A stretch of DNA of 64,000 nt from DYFT01 sp041695085 (GCA_041695085.1 JBGFRO010000022.1:122080-186079), one strand, 5' to 3'; counted from the stretch's first letter, positions 18,834 to 28,407 are shown. Numbers and translations are program-made. Notes: generated from the sequence alone by a model not told the origin.

Positions 18834-19622
18834 TTATGCGCTCAGTTTCGTGGTCGAGGCCGATTCGGATTCGGTGGTACGATTTTCATCCTTGCGGAGC
18901 TTGATGACGTTGCCGACGAGGATGGGAAGCACCGGCACCGTGTCGATAGCACCGCAGACTTTCAAATCTTCCGCAAAGCCGATTGCTCCAAGGTAAGTGC
19001 CGTGTTCCGTCCTTTTCAACATTTTGGGAATCGAACGTCCGTACGTCTTGTAGAGCGCCTGGGCGGCGAGAGCGGAGTCGGTGAGCTCAAGACGCAGCGA
19101 CTTGTCCTGTGCCAGCTTCTGCACCATCATTCCGCCACACACGGCATCTTCGAGACTGAAGTTGCTGAAGACGTTCGCTCGGCCGGCACAGAGAATGATG
19201 AAGTCGGAACCGACTTCCCTCATAAAGTCAACGATGCGGCTCATATTCACAAACGATCCGATCGCCAGATTCTTTGCAAATCTGCTCCGATACATCGCCA
19301 CCGAGCCGTTGGTGGTGCAAAAGATGATCGACTTGCCCTTCACTGTGGCTTCGGTGTATTCGAGTGGCGAGTTGCCGAGGTTGAAGCCCTGAATCATCTT
19401 CCCGTTGCGTTCGCCGCCGCGCAACGTTACGTCACCGAACAAACTGCCGGAAATCTTCACCGCGTTCTCAATACTCTCAACGGGAATGATCTCGCGAGCT
19501 CCGTTACTTAACGCAACCGCAATCGTCGTACTTGAGCGCAGTACGTCAATGACGATGACATTCTTATCACGCAACGTCAGTTCATCTACTTCAAAAGGGG
19601 AAAAACAGAGATCGATTTTCAT
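18834..19622 (-). CDS. comB: 2-phosphosulfolactate phosphatase family protein (ComB)
   Basis: 262 residues. Family motifs: VIVIDVLRSSTTIAVALSNG, LRGGERNGKMIQGFNLGNSP, IFCTTNGSVA and DFIILCAGRANVFSNFSLED. ComB hydrolyses 2-phosphosulfolactate to sulfolactate in coenzyme M synthesis in archaea; bacterial homologues are common where coenzyme M is absent and may make sulfolactate or have another role. Start at 19622 (MKIDLCFSPF) is chosen because AAGGTGG precedes it, whereas the upstream in-frame start at 19640 has no SD. It lies five bases before ftsK. Confidence 0.88.
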   Translation of the reverse strand: MKIDLCFSPFEVDELTLRDKNVIVIDVLRSSTTIAVALSNGAREIIPVESIENAVKISGSLFGDVTLRGGERNGKMIQGFNLGNSPLEYTEATVKGKSIIFCTTNGSVAMYRSRFAKNLAIGSFVNMSRIVDFMREVGSDFIILCAGRANVFSNFSLEDAVCGGMMVQKLAQDKSLRLELTDSALAAQALYKTYGRSIPKMLKRTEHGTYLGAIGFAEDLKVCGAIDTVPVLPILVGNVIKLRKDENRTTESESASTTKLSA

Positions 19623-19674
19623 GTCCACCTTCATAAACACACTTCAATCTGCTTGAGAACAAATTGTCGCAACA

Positions 19675-20757
19675 TCACCTTTGAAGAAACGGCGTCTTCA
19701 CAATGGTGGCAGGAACCGCTTTACCGCGAATGAGCACGTTCACGACCTTCCCCGGTTGGGCAAGGTCCGAACGAACATAACCCATACCGATGGCTTTCTC
19801 CAGAGAGGGGGAAAACGTACCGCTTGTGACCGTCCCGATCACCGAACCGTTCAGTGCAAGCTCATAGCCGTGCCGGGCGACAGCTTTTTCGGCCAGCTCG
19901 AACCCGACGAGTCTCCGCTTGATCCCCTCTTCCTTCGCCTTCACGAGCGCCGACCGGCCGATGAAATCTCCCTTGTCCAACTTCGTAATCCAACCGAGTC
20001 CTGCTTCGAGCGGATGCGTTGTTCGATCGATATCGTTTCCATACAAACAGAATCCCATCTCTAACCGAAGCGTATCGCGTGCTCCGAGTCCAATCGGCTT
20101 GATGCCGAATTCTTTCCCTGCTTCAAATATCGCTTCCCAGACCTTCGTGCATGTGGGGACATCAGCGTCAAAATAGAGTTCGAATCCCAACTCACCGGTG
20201 TATCCGGTGCGTGAGATGAGCATGGGAACTCCTGCAAGTACACCGCGCACAAAGTGGTAGTACGAGATCGTTGAAAGATCGACCGATGTGAGTTTCTGGA
20301 GCGTTTGCAGAGACTTTGGGCCCTGCACAGCCAGCAACGCCGTCGCATCGCTCTTGTCGACGACTTCCACCCCCTCGATGAGGTGCGACTTCAACCACTC
20401 GAAGTCCTTCGTGAGATTCGTGGCATTCACAACCAACATATAGTGATCGCCGCAATGATACACGAGCAAGTCGTCGACGATTCCGCCATCCTCGTAGCAG
20501 ATGGCCGAGTATTGAGCTGCGCCTTCGGAGAGTCGGGCAACATCATTGATCGTCACCCGCTGGAGAAAGGCGAGAGCGTTCGTTCCGCGCACCTCAAATT
20601 CTCCCATGTGCGAGACGTCAAACACACCAACGGCCGAGCGGACGGCGAGATGCTCATCGATGATGCCGCTGTACTGTACCGGCATTTCGAAACCGCCGAA
20701 CTCAACGAGCTTCGCCCCGAGCGATAGATGGATCTCGTAAAACGGTGTTCGCTTCAT
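19675..20757 (-). CDS. gcvT: Aminomethyltransferase (glycine cleavage T protein)
   Basis: 360 residues, full length. Signatures: ARLVEFGGFEMPVQY-type N-terminus (LVEFGGFEMPVQYSGIIDEH), VGVFDVSHMGEFEVRG, QYSAICYEDGGIVDDLLVYH, TGYTGELGFELYF and GLGARDTLRLEMGFCLYGND. It transfers the methylene group of glycine to tetrahydrofolate in the glycine cleavage system. The P, H and L proteins are not in this window. No glycine-riboswitch-like leader is evident in the 85 bases before it. Confidence 0.96.
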   Translation of the reverse strand: MKRTPFYEIHLSLGAKLVEFGGFEMPVQYSGIIDEHLAVRSAVGVFDVSHMGEFEVRGTNALAFLQRVTINDVARLSEGAAQYSAICYEDGGIVDDLLVYHCGDHYMLVVNATNLTKDFEWLKSHLIEGVEVVDKSDATALLAVQGPKSLQTLQKLTSVDLSTISYYHFVRGVLAGVPMLISRTGYTGELGFELYFDADVPTCTKVWEAIFEAGKEFGIKPIGLGARDTLRLEMGFCLYGNDIDRTTHPLEAGLGWITKLDKGDFIGRSALVKAKEEGIKRRLVGFELAEKAVARHGYELALNGSVIGTVTSGTFSPSLEKAIGMGYVRSDLAQPGKVVNVLIRGKAVPATIVKTPFLQR

Positions 20758-20842
20758 CCTTACTTATTCAGATCACGACTTCGAACCCCAAGCAACAGCG
20801 AAAGCTTGAGGTCTGGCGGTGTCGTTGCAGGAGCTCCTTGTT

Positions 20843-21490
20843 TTACTTCCCCTGCCCCTTTTTCCAATCAGCAAGAAAACGCTCCAAGCCGATGTCGGTG
20901 AGGGGATGTTTGATCAGTTGATCGATGACCTTAAAGGGCATCGTGCATATATGTGCACCAATCATCGCCGCTTCGACCACGTGCATCGGATGACGCACGC
21001 TGGCTACGAGAACTTCGGTTTGGAAATTGTAATTCCTGTAGATTGTGACTACCTGACGAATCACATCCATCCCACTTTGACTGACATCGTCCAATCGTCC
21101 GATGAATGGGCTGATGAAATACGCGCCGGCCTTCGCTGCAAGCAGAGCCTGGTTGGGTGAAAAACAGAGCGTCACGTTTGTCCGGATTCCCTCCGCCTTC
21201 AGCGCCTTCACCGTTTTCAAGCCCTCCCGGATCAACGGAATTTTGACGACGATATTCGGATGGATGGCGGCCAATTCTCGCCCTTCTTTGATCATGCCGT
21301 CAAAATCGGTCGACACCACCTCGGCACTGATCGGTCCATGCACAATGTTGCAGATCTCTTCCAGCAGCTTGCGCAATTCTTTCCCCTCTTTTGCAACGAG
21401 ACTCGGGTTGGTTGTCACCCCATCCAATACCCCAAGACTTGCGGCTTCTTTGATTTCTGCAAGGTTGGCGGTGTCGATAAAGAATTTCAT
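20843..21490 (-). CDS. fsa: Fructose-6-phosphate aldolase / small transaldolase
   Basis: 215 residues, the length of the short transaldolase subfamily. Motifs: MKFFIDTANLAEIKEAASLG, LDGVTTNPSLVAKEG, VVKIPLIREGLKTVKALKAE (Schiff-base lysine in the first VKIP), TLCFSPNQALLAAKAGAYFI and PFIGRLDDVS. It performs transaldolase or fructose-6-phosphate aldolase chemistry; sequence alone does not separate these. Separated from the RNase gene upstream by only 18 bases, so probably cotranscribed with it. Confidence 0.94.
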   Translation of the reverse strand: MKFFIDTANLAEIKEAASLGVLDGVTTNPSLVAKEGKELRKLLEEICNIVHGPISAEVVSTDFDGMIKEGRELAAIHPNIVVKIPLIREGLKTVKALKAEGIRTNVTLCFSPNQALLAAKAGAYFISPFIGRLDDVSQSGMDVIRQVVTIYRNYNFQTEVLVASVRHPMHVVEAAMIGAHICTMPFKVIDQLIKHPLTDIGLERFLADWKKGQGK

Positions 21491-21508
21491 GCAGGAACCT
21501 CCTCCCGG

Positions 21509-23149
21509 TTATGCTTTGTATTCGGCGGTAATGTCTCTGTTTTGTTTGACGGAGAAGAACTGGAACTCATCCATCGGCAGCGATGCATCTTCCACAATCT
21601 TCAAATAGACGAAGAAGTCGAGCATCATCTCGAACCGGCGGCTGGGGAAGCCGTGTGTCAGATAAATCGCAATGGCGGGATTGACTTTGAGAATGAGCCG
21701 GAACTCTTTGCTCTCCGACTTGAAGCGCTTGATCCAGCGTTCGATTTGATTCAACGTCGACGATTTTGATTGAACGAGGCCTGTGCCTCCGCAGGTGGGA
21801 CAACCCTCGCTGAAGCTGAGTTGAACATTCTGCCGGATGCGCTGGCGTGTCATTTGCATCAGGCCGAATTCCGTTAAAGGCAAGATCGTTACTTTCGCGC
21901 GGTCCCTCCGGAGTTCCTTCTTCATCTCGTCATAGACCTTCTTCTTATTTTTATCATCTTCGAGGTCAATGAAGTCGATGACGATAATGCCGCCGATATC
22001 GCGCAATCGAAGTTGGCGGCAAATCTCCCGGGCAGCTTCGAGATTTGTCCGAAGAGAGTTCAGCTCCTGTTCACGTTTCGCCGCGTAGCGTCCACTGTTC
22101 ACGTCGATGACCGTCATCGCCTCAGTCTTTTCGATGATGATATAGCCACCGCTCTTGAGCCATACCTTCTTGCTCATGAGGGCCTGAATATCCTTTTCAA
22201 CGCCGTAACGGTCAAAGATCGGCTCCCGATCCTTGTAATACTCGACGCGGTCGAGCATATCGGGCGACATCCACTGGACATAGGCCTTGATCTCCTTGAA
22301 AAGCTTCTTATCGTCCACCACCACGCGTTCCACTTTGTCTCCAAACAGGTCACGAATGACGCTGGAGGTGGTGGTCATGTCCTTATAGACGAGAGCGGGA
22401 GCGGTTTCCGTCTTTACCGCTTTCTCAATGTTGCGCCAGACGCGGATCAGTTCTTCGAGGTCTTGCTTGATGAGTGCGTCTTCCTTTCCTTCTGCCACAG
22501 TGCGAATGATGGCGCCAAATCCCGGAGGCAGAATCGAGCGGACAACCCTGCGCAGTCGACGCTTCTCCTTGTAGTCCGTCAACTTTTTTGAGACCCCGAT
22601 CTTTCCGTCGAAGGGAAGCAAGACGAGGAAGCGGCCCGGCAGGGAGATTTCGGAGGTGACACGCACGCCTTTCTTGCCGACCGGTTCCTTCGTGATCTGG
22701 ACAAGGATTTCCTGACCTTTTTCGAGGTTGATCTCCGGCTCGCGGCGTTCACCATGCTCACGCGAACCGTTGCCGGAAGAGGGGCGTTCGGTTTTAGCCG
22801 GCGGATGAGTCGCAACGACGTCGTGTCCATGCCCGACGGAGTGCGCCGAAACTGCAACTGTGGCAGACTCAGGAGTCTCCTCATCGTCCTCTTCTTCGAA
22901 CAGGGCGTTGTATTCAGAAAGGGAGGAACCGATATCGGAGAAATGGAGAAACGCGTCTTGCTGGAGGCCTACGTCGATGAACGCCGCGCGGATGCCGGGC
23001 ATCACCTTGGCAACTTTGCCGAGGTAGATATCCCCGACCATGCGTTCTTTGCCGGGGGTTTCGACGAACAGCTCGGCGAGCCGTCCGTCCTCAAGAATGG
23101 CGATACGATGTTCGTTCGCCGTCGAGTTGATGATAATCTCTTTTTTCAT
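21509..23149 (-). CDS. rng: Ribonuclease E/G family endoribonuclease
   Basis: 546 residues. The N-terminal S1 domain (VGDIYLGKVAKVMPGIRAAF) is split by a low-complexity acidic and Gly/His-rich insertion at about residues 85-140. The catalytic core shows MTVIDVNSGRY and IIVIDFIDLEDDKNK with the two metal-binding aspartates, and the zinc link CPTCGGTG near residue 460. It has no long RNase E-type C-terminal scaffold, so RNase G-like. The ATG begins MKKEIIINSTANEHRIA. The long non-coding stretch before it could be an autoregulatory leader. Confidence 0.94.
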   Translation of the reverse strand: MKKEIIINSTANEHRIAILEDGRLAELFVETPGKERMVGDIYLGKVAKVMPGIRAAFIDVGLQQDAFLHFSDIGSSLSEYNALFEEEDDEETPESATVAVSAHSVGHGHDVVATHPPAKTERPSSGNGSREHGERREPEINLEKGQEILVQITKEPVGKKGVRVTSEISLPGRFLVLLPFDGKIGVSKKLTDYKEKRRLRRVVRSILPPGFGAIIRTVAEGKEDALIKQDLEELIRVWRNIEKAVKTETAPALVYKDMTTTSSVIRDLFGDKVERVVVDDKKLFKEIKAYVQWMSPDMLDRVEYYKDREPIFDRYGVEKDIQALMSKKVWLKSGGYIIIEKTEAMTVIDVNSGRYAAKREQELNSLRTNLEAAREICRQLRLRDIGGIIVIDFIDLEDDKNKKKVYDEMKKELRRDRAKVTILPLTEFGLMQMTRQRIRQNVQLSFSEGCPTCGGTGLVQSKSSTLNQIERWIKRFKSESKEFRLILKVNPAIAIYLTHGFPSRRFEMMLDFFVYLKIVEDASLPMDEFQFFSVKQNRDITAEYKA

Positions 23150-23522
23150 AGGGGTGCACGTTCCACCTCAGGCCCCACGCGGTGCACTGATCCCACATCG
23201 CTCCGGACGGCCATGGACGCTCCCCTAACCAATGCAGCCTGTAACCGCTGCGTGTGCCAGGTACTCGACAAGGCGGGGAAAACACTCGTGTGCGTGCACG
23301 TCCATATCGACCAGAACGTTGCGCCTGGATATTCCGTGGGGAACAAGACGGAACACTCCGGCGATGCGCAAGACAGACTGCTGTGAAGAACGTTGTGGTA
23401 AATAGAATAAGGAACATGAATTGTGGATGTCCGTTCTTTCTCCCCTGCGTCTCGCAGAAGAGCATCGGCCAACGGACAAGGCCTTACGATCGTGCTGGCA
23501 TTTGACCGGCAAGATATGAAAA
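23150..23522. other. Non-coding stretch between SRP RNA and RNase E/G gene
   Basis: 373 bases with no convincing gene. Minus-strand frames of 106-124 codons exist but overlap each other in different frames, lack SD sites and show no recognisable domain. On the minus strand this is the 5' region of the RNase gene. RNase E mRNA in enterobacteria has a leader of similar length that senses enzyme activity; whether this one does is unknown. Confidence 0.4.
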
Positions 23523-23624
23523 GAGGCCAAGCACCCCTGCGTCACACGAGACTCGTTGCCGACCGTTGCTTCCTTCCGGACCTGGCGGGGTTAAGCAATG
23601 CCTTGTTGCGCAGGACTTGACCTC
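23523..23624 (-). ncRNA. ffs: Signal recognition particle RNA (4.5S type)
   Basis: About 102 bases on the minus strand. The conserved core CAGGTCCGGAAGGAAGCA, the SRP domain IV asymmetric loop and tetraloop, reads from 23585 down to about 23565. The ends pair: GAGGTCAAG (5', 23624-23616) with CTTGGCCTC (3', 23531-23523), one G-U pair, and inward CCTGCG with CGCAGG. A short run TTTTC follows the 3' end. This RNA pairs with Ffh to target membrane proteins. Ends are assigned from the pairing and may shift by a few bases. Confidence 0.93.
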
Positions 23625-23675
23625 TGAAAACGGATATGAATTCAACAAAAAAACTCCCGAAATACGTGGGACACC

Positions 23676-23741
23676 GGTTCCCGGAGGATCGTCCTCCCGT
23701 TCTGATCCAGGACGCCAAACGCCCTGCGCCTGCCGGGAACC
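23676..23741 (-). ncRNA. Structured spacer between tRNA-Ala and SRP RNA (possible small RNA)
   Basis: A perfect 9-base inverted repeat GGTTCCCGG (23676-23684) / CCGGGAACC (23733-23741) encloses a second hairpin, AGGATCGTCCT, around 23685-23695. On the minus strand the structure is followed some 20 bases later by GGGAGTTTTTTT (23664-23653 region), as in an intrinsic terminator. It may be processing structure, a terminator for the tRNA, or an independent RNA. No family is recognised. Confidence 0.35.
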
Positions 23742-23855
23742 ATCGCCTTCCAGCTCTCGGAGCCGGACTTATCCTTCGCCCTCAGCCATCTTCTCAAACA
23801 ACACGTGCAGCCGAGCGTGGTCCCATCCTTTCACATCCAGTGCTGGAAGCGATTG

Positions 23856-23928
23856 TGGAGCTGATCGGGATCGAACCGACGACCTCTTCGTTGCGAACGA
23901 AGCGCTCTCCCAGCTGAGCTACAGCCCC
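23856..23928 (-). tRNA. tRNA-Ala, anticodon CGC
   Basis: 73 bases, minus strand. Acceptor GGGGCTG pairs with CAGCTCC, including a G3-U70 wobble that is the identity element of alanine tRNA. D arm GCTC/GAGC, anticodon stem CTTCG/CGAAG with loop TTCGCAA (anticodon CGC, codon GCG), T arm GTCGG-TTCGATC-CCGAT. The discriminator is A and the 3' CCA is not encoded. Confidence 0.95.
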
Positions 23929-24175
23929 TTTTTATCCAAGATCTGACACCAAGGTAACGATAATGCTTCAAAAAAACAACGGAAGATTCATCGGCAAATG
24001 TTGGAAGATACACGCGCATCATCTCCCCTGACGTGGGGAAGCCACAATCAAGCTTAGGACGCCAACACTTTGGCGAGTCGCTGGTTTCATCGCGCATGCA
24101 TTGAAAATCTGCCGCAAACGAGGGAGAAAAAACGGTCGATACGCCAAGGCGGATGTTCCGTGAGAATTTGGTCTC

Positions 24176-24204
24176 TTGACGCTCGTGCCGAAATAGCATA
24201 CCTT
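24176..24204 (+). promoter_or_regulatory. Candidate sigma-70-type promoter for the hybrid kinase
   Basis: TTGACG (24176-24181), 17-base spacer, TACCTT (24199-24204), about 100 bases before the kinase start. The region between tRNA-Ala and the kinase (23929-24304) holds no gene otherwise. Match is fair; FCB promoters can deviate from this consensus. Confidence 0.4.
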
Positions 24205-24304
24205 TCGGCGGTTCCCGATTTTCTGCTCGTCACATCGATAGCGCAGAAGAGGCGATCGTTGTGGTTCACAGGCTGTCTGAAAACGAAGGGGGTTGACAAA
24301 AGAA

Positions 24305-27300
24305 ATGACGCACAGTGGAACAACCCGAAAAAGAGGACGCCCAGTGCAGAGCTCTCACGCGAATGAGAGCGACCAGCTCTTTCGCACCATTCTCTACAGC
24401 ATCGGCGACGCTGTCATTACAACCGACGCCAAGGCGCGCATCCTTCATATGAATCCTGTCGCGGAAAAGCTTACAGGATGGCGTGAAGCCGACGCTCGCA
24501 ACAAGGCTCTCGGGAAGGTTTTCCGCATTATCGACGAGACAACGCGAAAAAAGGCTCGCAACCCGATCCATCGTCTCCTCCGCGATGGCAAAGAAAGTGA
24601 ACTGGCAAGCGATACCATTCTGATATCTCGTGACGGTACCGAGTATTACATAGCAGACTCCGCCGCGCCCATACATGATCGTACAGGAAAGATCATTGGC
24701 TCAGTGCTTGTGTTTCGCGATCAGAGGGTCGATCGTCTTGCCCAGCGCGCGCTGAACTCTGCGCGAGAGTTCGCAGAAAGCATCATCGCAACTGTCCGGA
24801 CACCCTTCCTCGTACTTGACAACAAACTGGAAGTGGTGGCAGCCAATCGCTCGTTCTTTCGAACGTTTCAAGTGAAACCGGAGGAAACCATCGGCCGGTA
24901 TCTCTACGACCTGGGCAACCGGCAGTGGGACATTCCAACGCTACGAAAGCTGTTGGAAACGATCCTCCCTTCCAATGGCCAGTTTGAAGACTTCGAGGTG
25001 AGGCATACATTCGAACACATCGGCGAACGCACCATGCTCCTCAACGCGCGGCGATTATTCAGGGAGCGGAATCGGACACAAATGATCCTCCTCGCTTTCG
25101 AGGATGTCACAGAGCGAAGGAGGGCGGAACAGGTGGTTCGGGAGCGGGAGGAGTGGTTCCGCCGACTTGCCGACACGACCTCGACCGCCATCTTTATCTA
25201 CCAAGGCGAGAAGCTCGTGTATGTGAACAAAGCCACGCAACGCCTCTCGGGATTCTCAGAAGAAGAGCTTCTCTCTAAGCGGTTTTGGGAACTGGTCCAT
25301 CCCGATGACCAATCCCTCGTACGCGGTCGCGGTTTCACACGACGCAGAAACAATGTATCGGACCATTATGAGTTTAAGATTCTTCACAAGAATCAGACAG
25401 CTCGATGGATCGATTTCACAGCGGGCAAGATTATTTGGATGGGACAACCGGCCACCATAGGGACGGCTGTCGATATTACGGAACGGGTGATGATCGAGAC
25501 GGCCCTGCGCCAGAGCGAGGAGCGCTTCCGCTTGCTGGCAGAATCCTCCCTCACAGGCGTCTATCTCATTCAGCATCAGAAATTCATCTACGTCAATCAG
25601 TCGTTTGCATCCACTTTTGGATACACGGTTCAAGAGATCGTGGGCAAGCTTGCACCGATAGATCTGACTCATCGCGACGATCGCGCCCGAGTTCTCGAAA
25701 ACATCCGTCGCCGCATCGCGGGGGAGATCGAAGGTATTCGTTACGAATTCAAGGGAATCCGGAAGGATGGATCGATTACGCATCTCGAAGTGTATGGTCG
25801 AAGAATCGAATATGCAGGAGAAGTAGGCATTCTCGGCACGTTGATCGACGTCAGTGAACGAAAGCGAGGGGAGGATCAACTTCGCTATCAAGCGATGCTC
25901 TTACAGCACGTTTCGGACGGAGTGCTTTCGTTCGACACCAACGGTATCATCCGAACTTGGAACAAGGCTGCAGAAGGAATATTCGGGTACACCGCCGAAG
26001 AAGCCATCGGTCGTCGATCAGAAGAACTCGTGAAATTCGAGTACGTCTCGCCAAAATTCGAAGAAGCTTATGTCCGACTTCAGAAGACCGGCAGCTCAAC
26101 AGCTGAAGTACGGATCACAACAAAATCAGGCCGGGTCATCACAGCCATCGCGTCGGCCTCCATGGTCAAAGATAGCCTCGGCACACACTTAGGTTATTTG
26201 GTTGTGACGCGCGACATCACTGAAGCAAAGCAGGCGGAGGCGCTTCTTCGGGAAAATGAGCACCGCTATCGCTCAATCGTTGAAAACCTCACTCAAGCGT
26301 ACTATGAAGCAGATCGCCGAAGCGTATTTACCTATTGCAATCCCGGTCTTCTTTTGATCAGCGGCTATACTGAGCAAGAACTGCTTGGCACGAGCTCTTT
26401 TCGATTGGTTGCTCCTGCACATCGCGAGAAGGTTATGGCGACCTATAAGAAGTGGCTTGAGGACAAACGCTCAGATATGTCCCTCGAATTTCAAGTTCAA
26501 ACGAAGAAGGGGAGGACACTTTGGGTTGAACAGATTACGCATTTCGAATTCGACGTCAACGGAGTGTTCGTCAAAGCCAGCAATTTCCTGCGCGAGATCG
26601 ACGAACGCAAACAGGCCGAAGAGGAGATCAAGCGGAGCCACGAACAATACGAACGCTTCTTTATGGAGAACCTGACGGGCGTCTACATCTCAACGCCCGA
26701 AGGACGGCTCCTCGCGTGCAACCCAGCCTTCTTACGCATCTTTCGCTTTTCCAGCATGGAAGAGGCGCTCGCAACGAACTTAAGTGTTCTCTACCGCTCT
26801 CCCGCAGAACGCCAACAACTCCTCTCACGCCTCCACCGCGAACGGAAACTCGAGTATCACGAATTACAGATGGTCAGTCGGGAAGGGAATCCGCTCTATT
26901 TAATCGCGAACATCATTGGCCGCTTCGACGACGGCGGACGTCTGGTGGAAATTCAGGGATACCTGTTCGACGACACAAAGCGCCGCCAGCTTGAAGAAAC
27001 CCTCCGTCAAACACAAAAACTCGAAAGCATTGGAACACTTGCCAGCGGTATTGCGCACGATTTTAACAATCTTCTTGGTATCATTATCGGACACGCATCG
27101 CTCCTGCTCCGCGTTCAACATGATCGTGCCGGTCTGGAACAGAGTGTCGATGCCATAACAAAAGCGGCACAACGCGGCGCATCGCTCGTTAAACAAATCC
27201 TCACCTTCGCGCGAAAAACGGAATCGACATTTGAACAATTCGACCTGAACGTTCTTATCAAAGAAATGGCAAAGATCGTTCGGGAGACTTTTCCCAAAAT

Positions 27301-28147
27301 CATTGAACTACAGACTGTGCTCGGAAACGACGTTCCTCCCATTCTGGCCGATGCGACACAACTGCAGCAGGTTCTTCTGAACCTGTGCGTGAATGCGCGG
27401 GACGCTATGCCGAAAGGGGGAACGCTCACGCTCGCAACCTCCCGCGTCAGTAGCCTCCAGATGGCCGGTCGATTCCCGAACGTTCGGGCACCCGAATACG
27501 CGATGCTGACCGTGAAAGATACGGGACTGGGTATGGATGAACAGACGCGGCAGCGAATGTTTGAACCCTTCTTCACGACAAAAAAGCCGGGAAAGGGCAC
27601 CGGGTTGGGACTTGCGGTCGTCCACGGCATTGTGCAAGCCCACGACGGCTTCATCAATGTGGAAAGTGTCGTCGGCAGAGGAACAAACTTCACCATTTAC
27701 TTGCCCGCTGCTCAGCCAACAGCACTGGAATATGGAAGTGTCGGTCAGCTCCGTTCAGAAGTCCGGGGAGGTTCAGAGACAATCTTGATTGTGGAAGACG
27801 AGGAGTCGCTCCGAAACCTGCTCAGCGATTTGCTCGCGGCCAATGGCTATACCGTGCTCGCCGCTTCCGATGGCCACGAAGCGCTCCAACTCTTTCAACA
27901 GCATCAATCGAACATTGCACTCGTCGTCTCCGATATGGGACTTCCTCGGATGACCGGTCACGATCTCTTCCATGAAATCCGAAAGATTGATCCCCGTGCC
28001 AAAGTCATTCTGGCCAGCGGATTCATCGAACCATCAACGCGTTCTGAACTTTTAAAAACCGGAGTGCAGGATTTTCTGCTGAAACCGTACTCGAACGAGG
28101 ATATCCTTGTCAAAGTGCGACACGTTCTCGATGCGACGACGTCGTGA
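24305..28147 (+). CDS. Hybrid sensor histidine kinase with seven PAS-like domains and a C-terminal receiver
   Basis: 1280 residues with no obvious membrane helix, so probably a cytoplasmic sensor. PAS-like repeats start near residues 22 (LFRTILYSIGDAVITTDAKA), 145, 280, 400, 530, 655 and 785. Then HisKA with phospho-accepting His918 (LASGIAHDFNNLLGI), HATPase with N box LLNLCVNARDAMPKGG and G boxes VKDTGLGMDEQ and GKGTGLGLAVV, and a receiver with Asp1210 (LVVSDMGLPRMTG) and a conserved Lys (FLLKPYS). No DNA-binding output domain; it probably passes phosphate to another regulator. ATG at 24305 is used; an in-frame TTG at 24293 is possible. Stands alone between opposite-strand genes and mazG. 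Confidence 0.93.
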   Translation: MTHSGTTRKRGRPVQSSHANESDQLFRTILYSIGDAVITTDAKARILHMNPVAEKLTGWREADARNKALGKVFRIIDETTRKKARNPIHRLLRDGKESELASDTILISRDGTEYYIADSAAPIHDRTGKIIGSVLVFRDQRVDRLAQRALNSAREFAESIIATVRTPFLVLDNKLEVVAANRSFFRTFQVKPEETIGRYLYDLGNRQWDIPTLRKLLETILPSNGQFEDFEVRHTFEHIGERTMLLNARRLFRERNRTQMILLAFEDVTERRRAEQVVREREEWFRRLADTTSTAIFIYQGEKLVYVNKATQRLSGFSEEELLSKRFWELVHPDDQSLVRGRGFTRRRNNVSDHYEFKILHKNQTARWIDFTAGKIIWMGQPATIGTAVDITERVMIETALRQSEERFRLLAESSLTGVYLIQHQKFIYVNQSFASTFGYTVQEIVGKLAPIDLTHRDDRARVLENIRRRIAGEIEGIRYEFKGIRKDGSITHLEVYGRRIEYAGEVGILGTLIDVSERKRGEDQLRYQAMLLQHVSDGVLSFDTNGIIRTWNKAAEGIFGYTAEEAIGRRSEELVKFEYVSPKFEEAYVRLQKTGSSTAEVRITTKSGRVITAIASASMVKDSLGTHLGYLVVTRDITEAKQAEALLRENEHRYRSIVENLTQAYYEADRRSVFTYCNPGLLLISGYTEQELLGTSSFRLVAPAHREKVMATYKKWLEDKRSDMSLEFQVQTKKGRTLWVEQITHFEFDVNGVFVKASNFLREIDERKQAEEEIKRSHEQYERFFMENLTGVYISTPEGRLLACNPAFLRIFRFSSMEEALATNLSVLYRSPAERQQLLSRLHRERKLEYHELQMVSREGNPLYLIANIIGRFDDGGRLVEIQGYLFDDTKRRQLEETLRQTQKLESIGTLASGIAHDFNNLLGIIIGHASLLLRVQHDRAGLEQSVDAITKAAQRGASLVKQILTFARKTESTFEQFDLNVLIKEMAKIVRETFPKIIELQTVLGNDVPPILADATQLQQVLLNLCVNARDAMPKGGTLTLATSRVSSLQMAGRFPNVRAPEYAMLTVKDTGLGMDEQTRQRMFEPFFTTKKPGKGTGLGLAVVHGIVQAHDGFINVESVVGRGTNFTIYLPAAQPTALEYGSVGQLRSEVRGGSETILIVEDEESLRNLLSDLLAANGYTVLAASDGHEALQLFQQHQSNIALVVSDMGLPRMTGHDLFHEIRKIDPRAKVILASGFIEPSTRSELLKTGVQDFLLKPYSNEDILVKVRHVLDATTS

Positions 28148-28240
28148 GGCTGAGCCGTGCGCCGTATGGAAGATGAAGCGTTCATTGGGCGAGCGCGATA
28201 ACTGCAAGGGCAAGTGGATCGGTTTACATGGCACGCTCCT

Positions 28241-28275
28241 CCCTGCCGAATCCGCCAGAGGCAGAGCAGGCAGGG
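28241..28275. repeat. Nested hairpin (REP/terminator-like) between kinase and mazG
   Basis: CCCTGCC (28241-28247) pairs with GGCAGGG (28269-28275), and inside TCCGCC-AGA-GGCAGA forms a second stem with one mismatch. The following bases are not T-rich, so it is a poor intrinsic terminator and may be an interspersed palindromic repeat. The 260-base gap here holds no gene. Confidence 0.45.
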
Positions 28276-28407
28276 GTTGACGCTGAAAACTGATCTCAAC
28301 GGATTGTGTTGATGAATATTTGATCCGCGAGAATCCATTTTCTCGGATTTTTGAGCGTTCTCTTTTTGAAAAGCGATCAATTTGAATCATTGAACATTCG
28401 CAGATCC

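Noticed and set aside
19622..19640. Upstream start for comB (MFMKVD...)
   Set aside because: No SD precedes it, whereas AAGGTGG precedes the ATG at 19622.
23636..23917. 93-codon plus-strand frame ending IGIEPTTSSLRTKRSPS
   Set aside because: This word string is the well-known spurious translation of the antisense strand of a tRNA gene; it overlaps tRNA-Ala.
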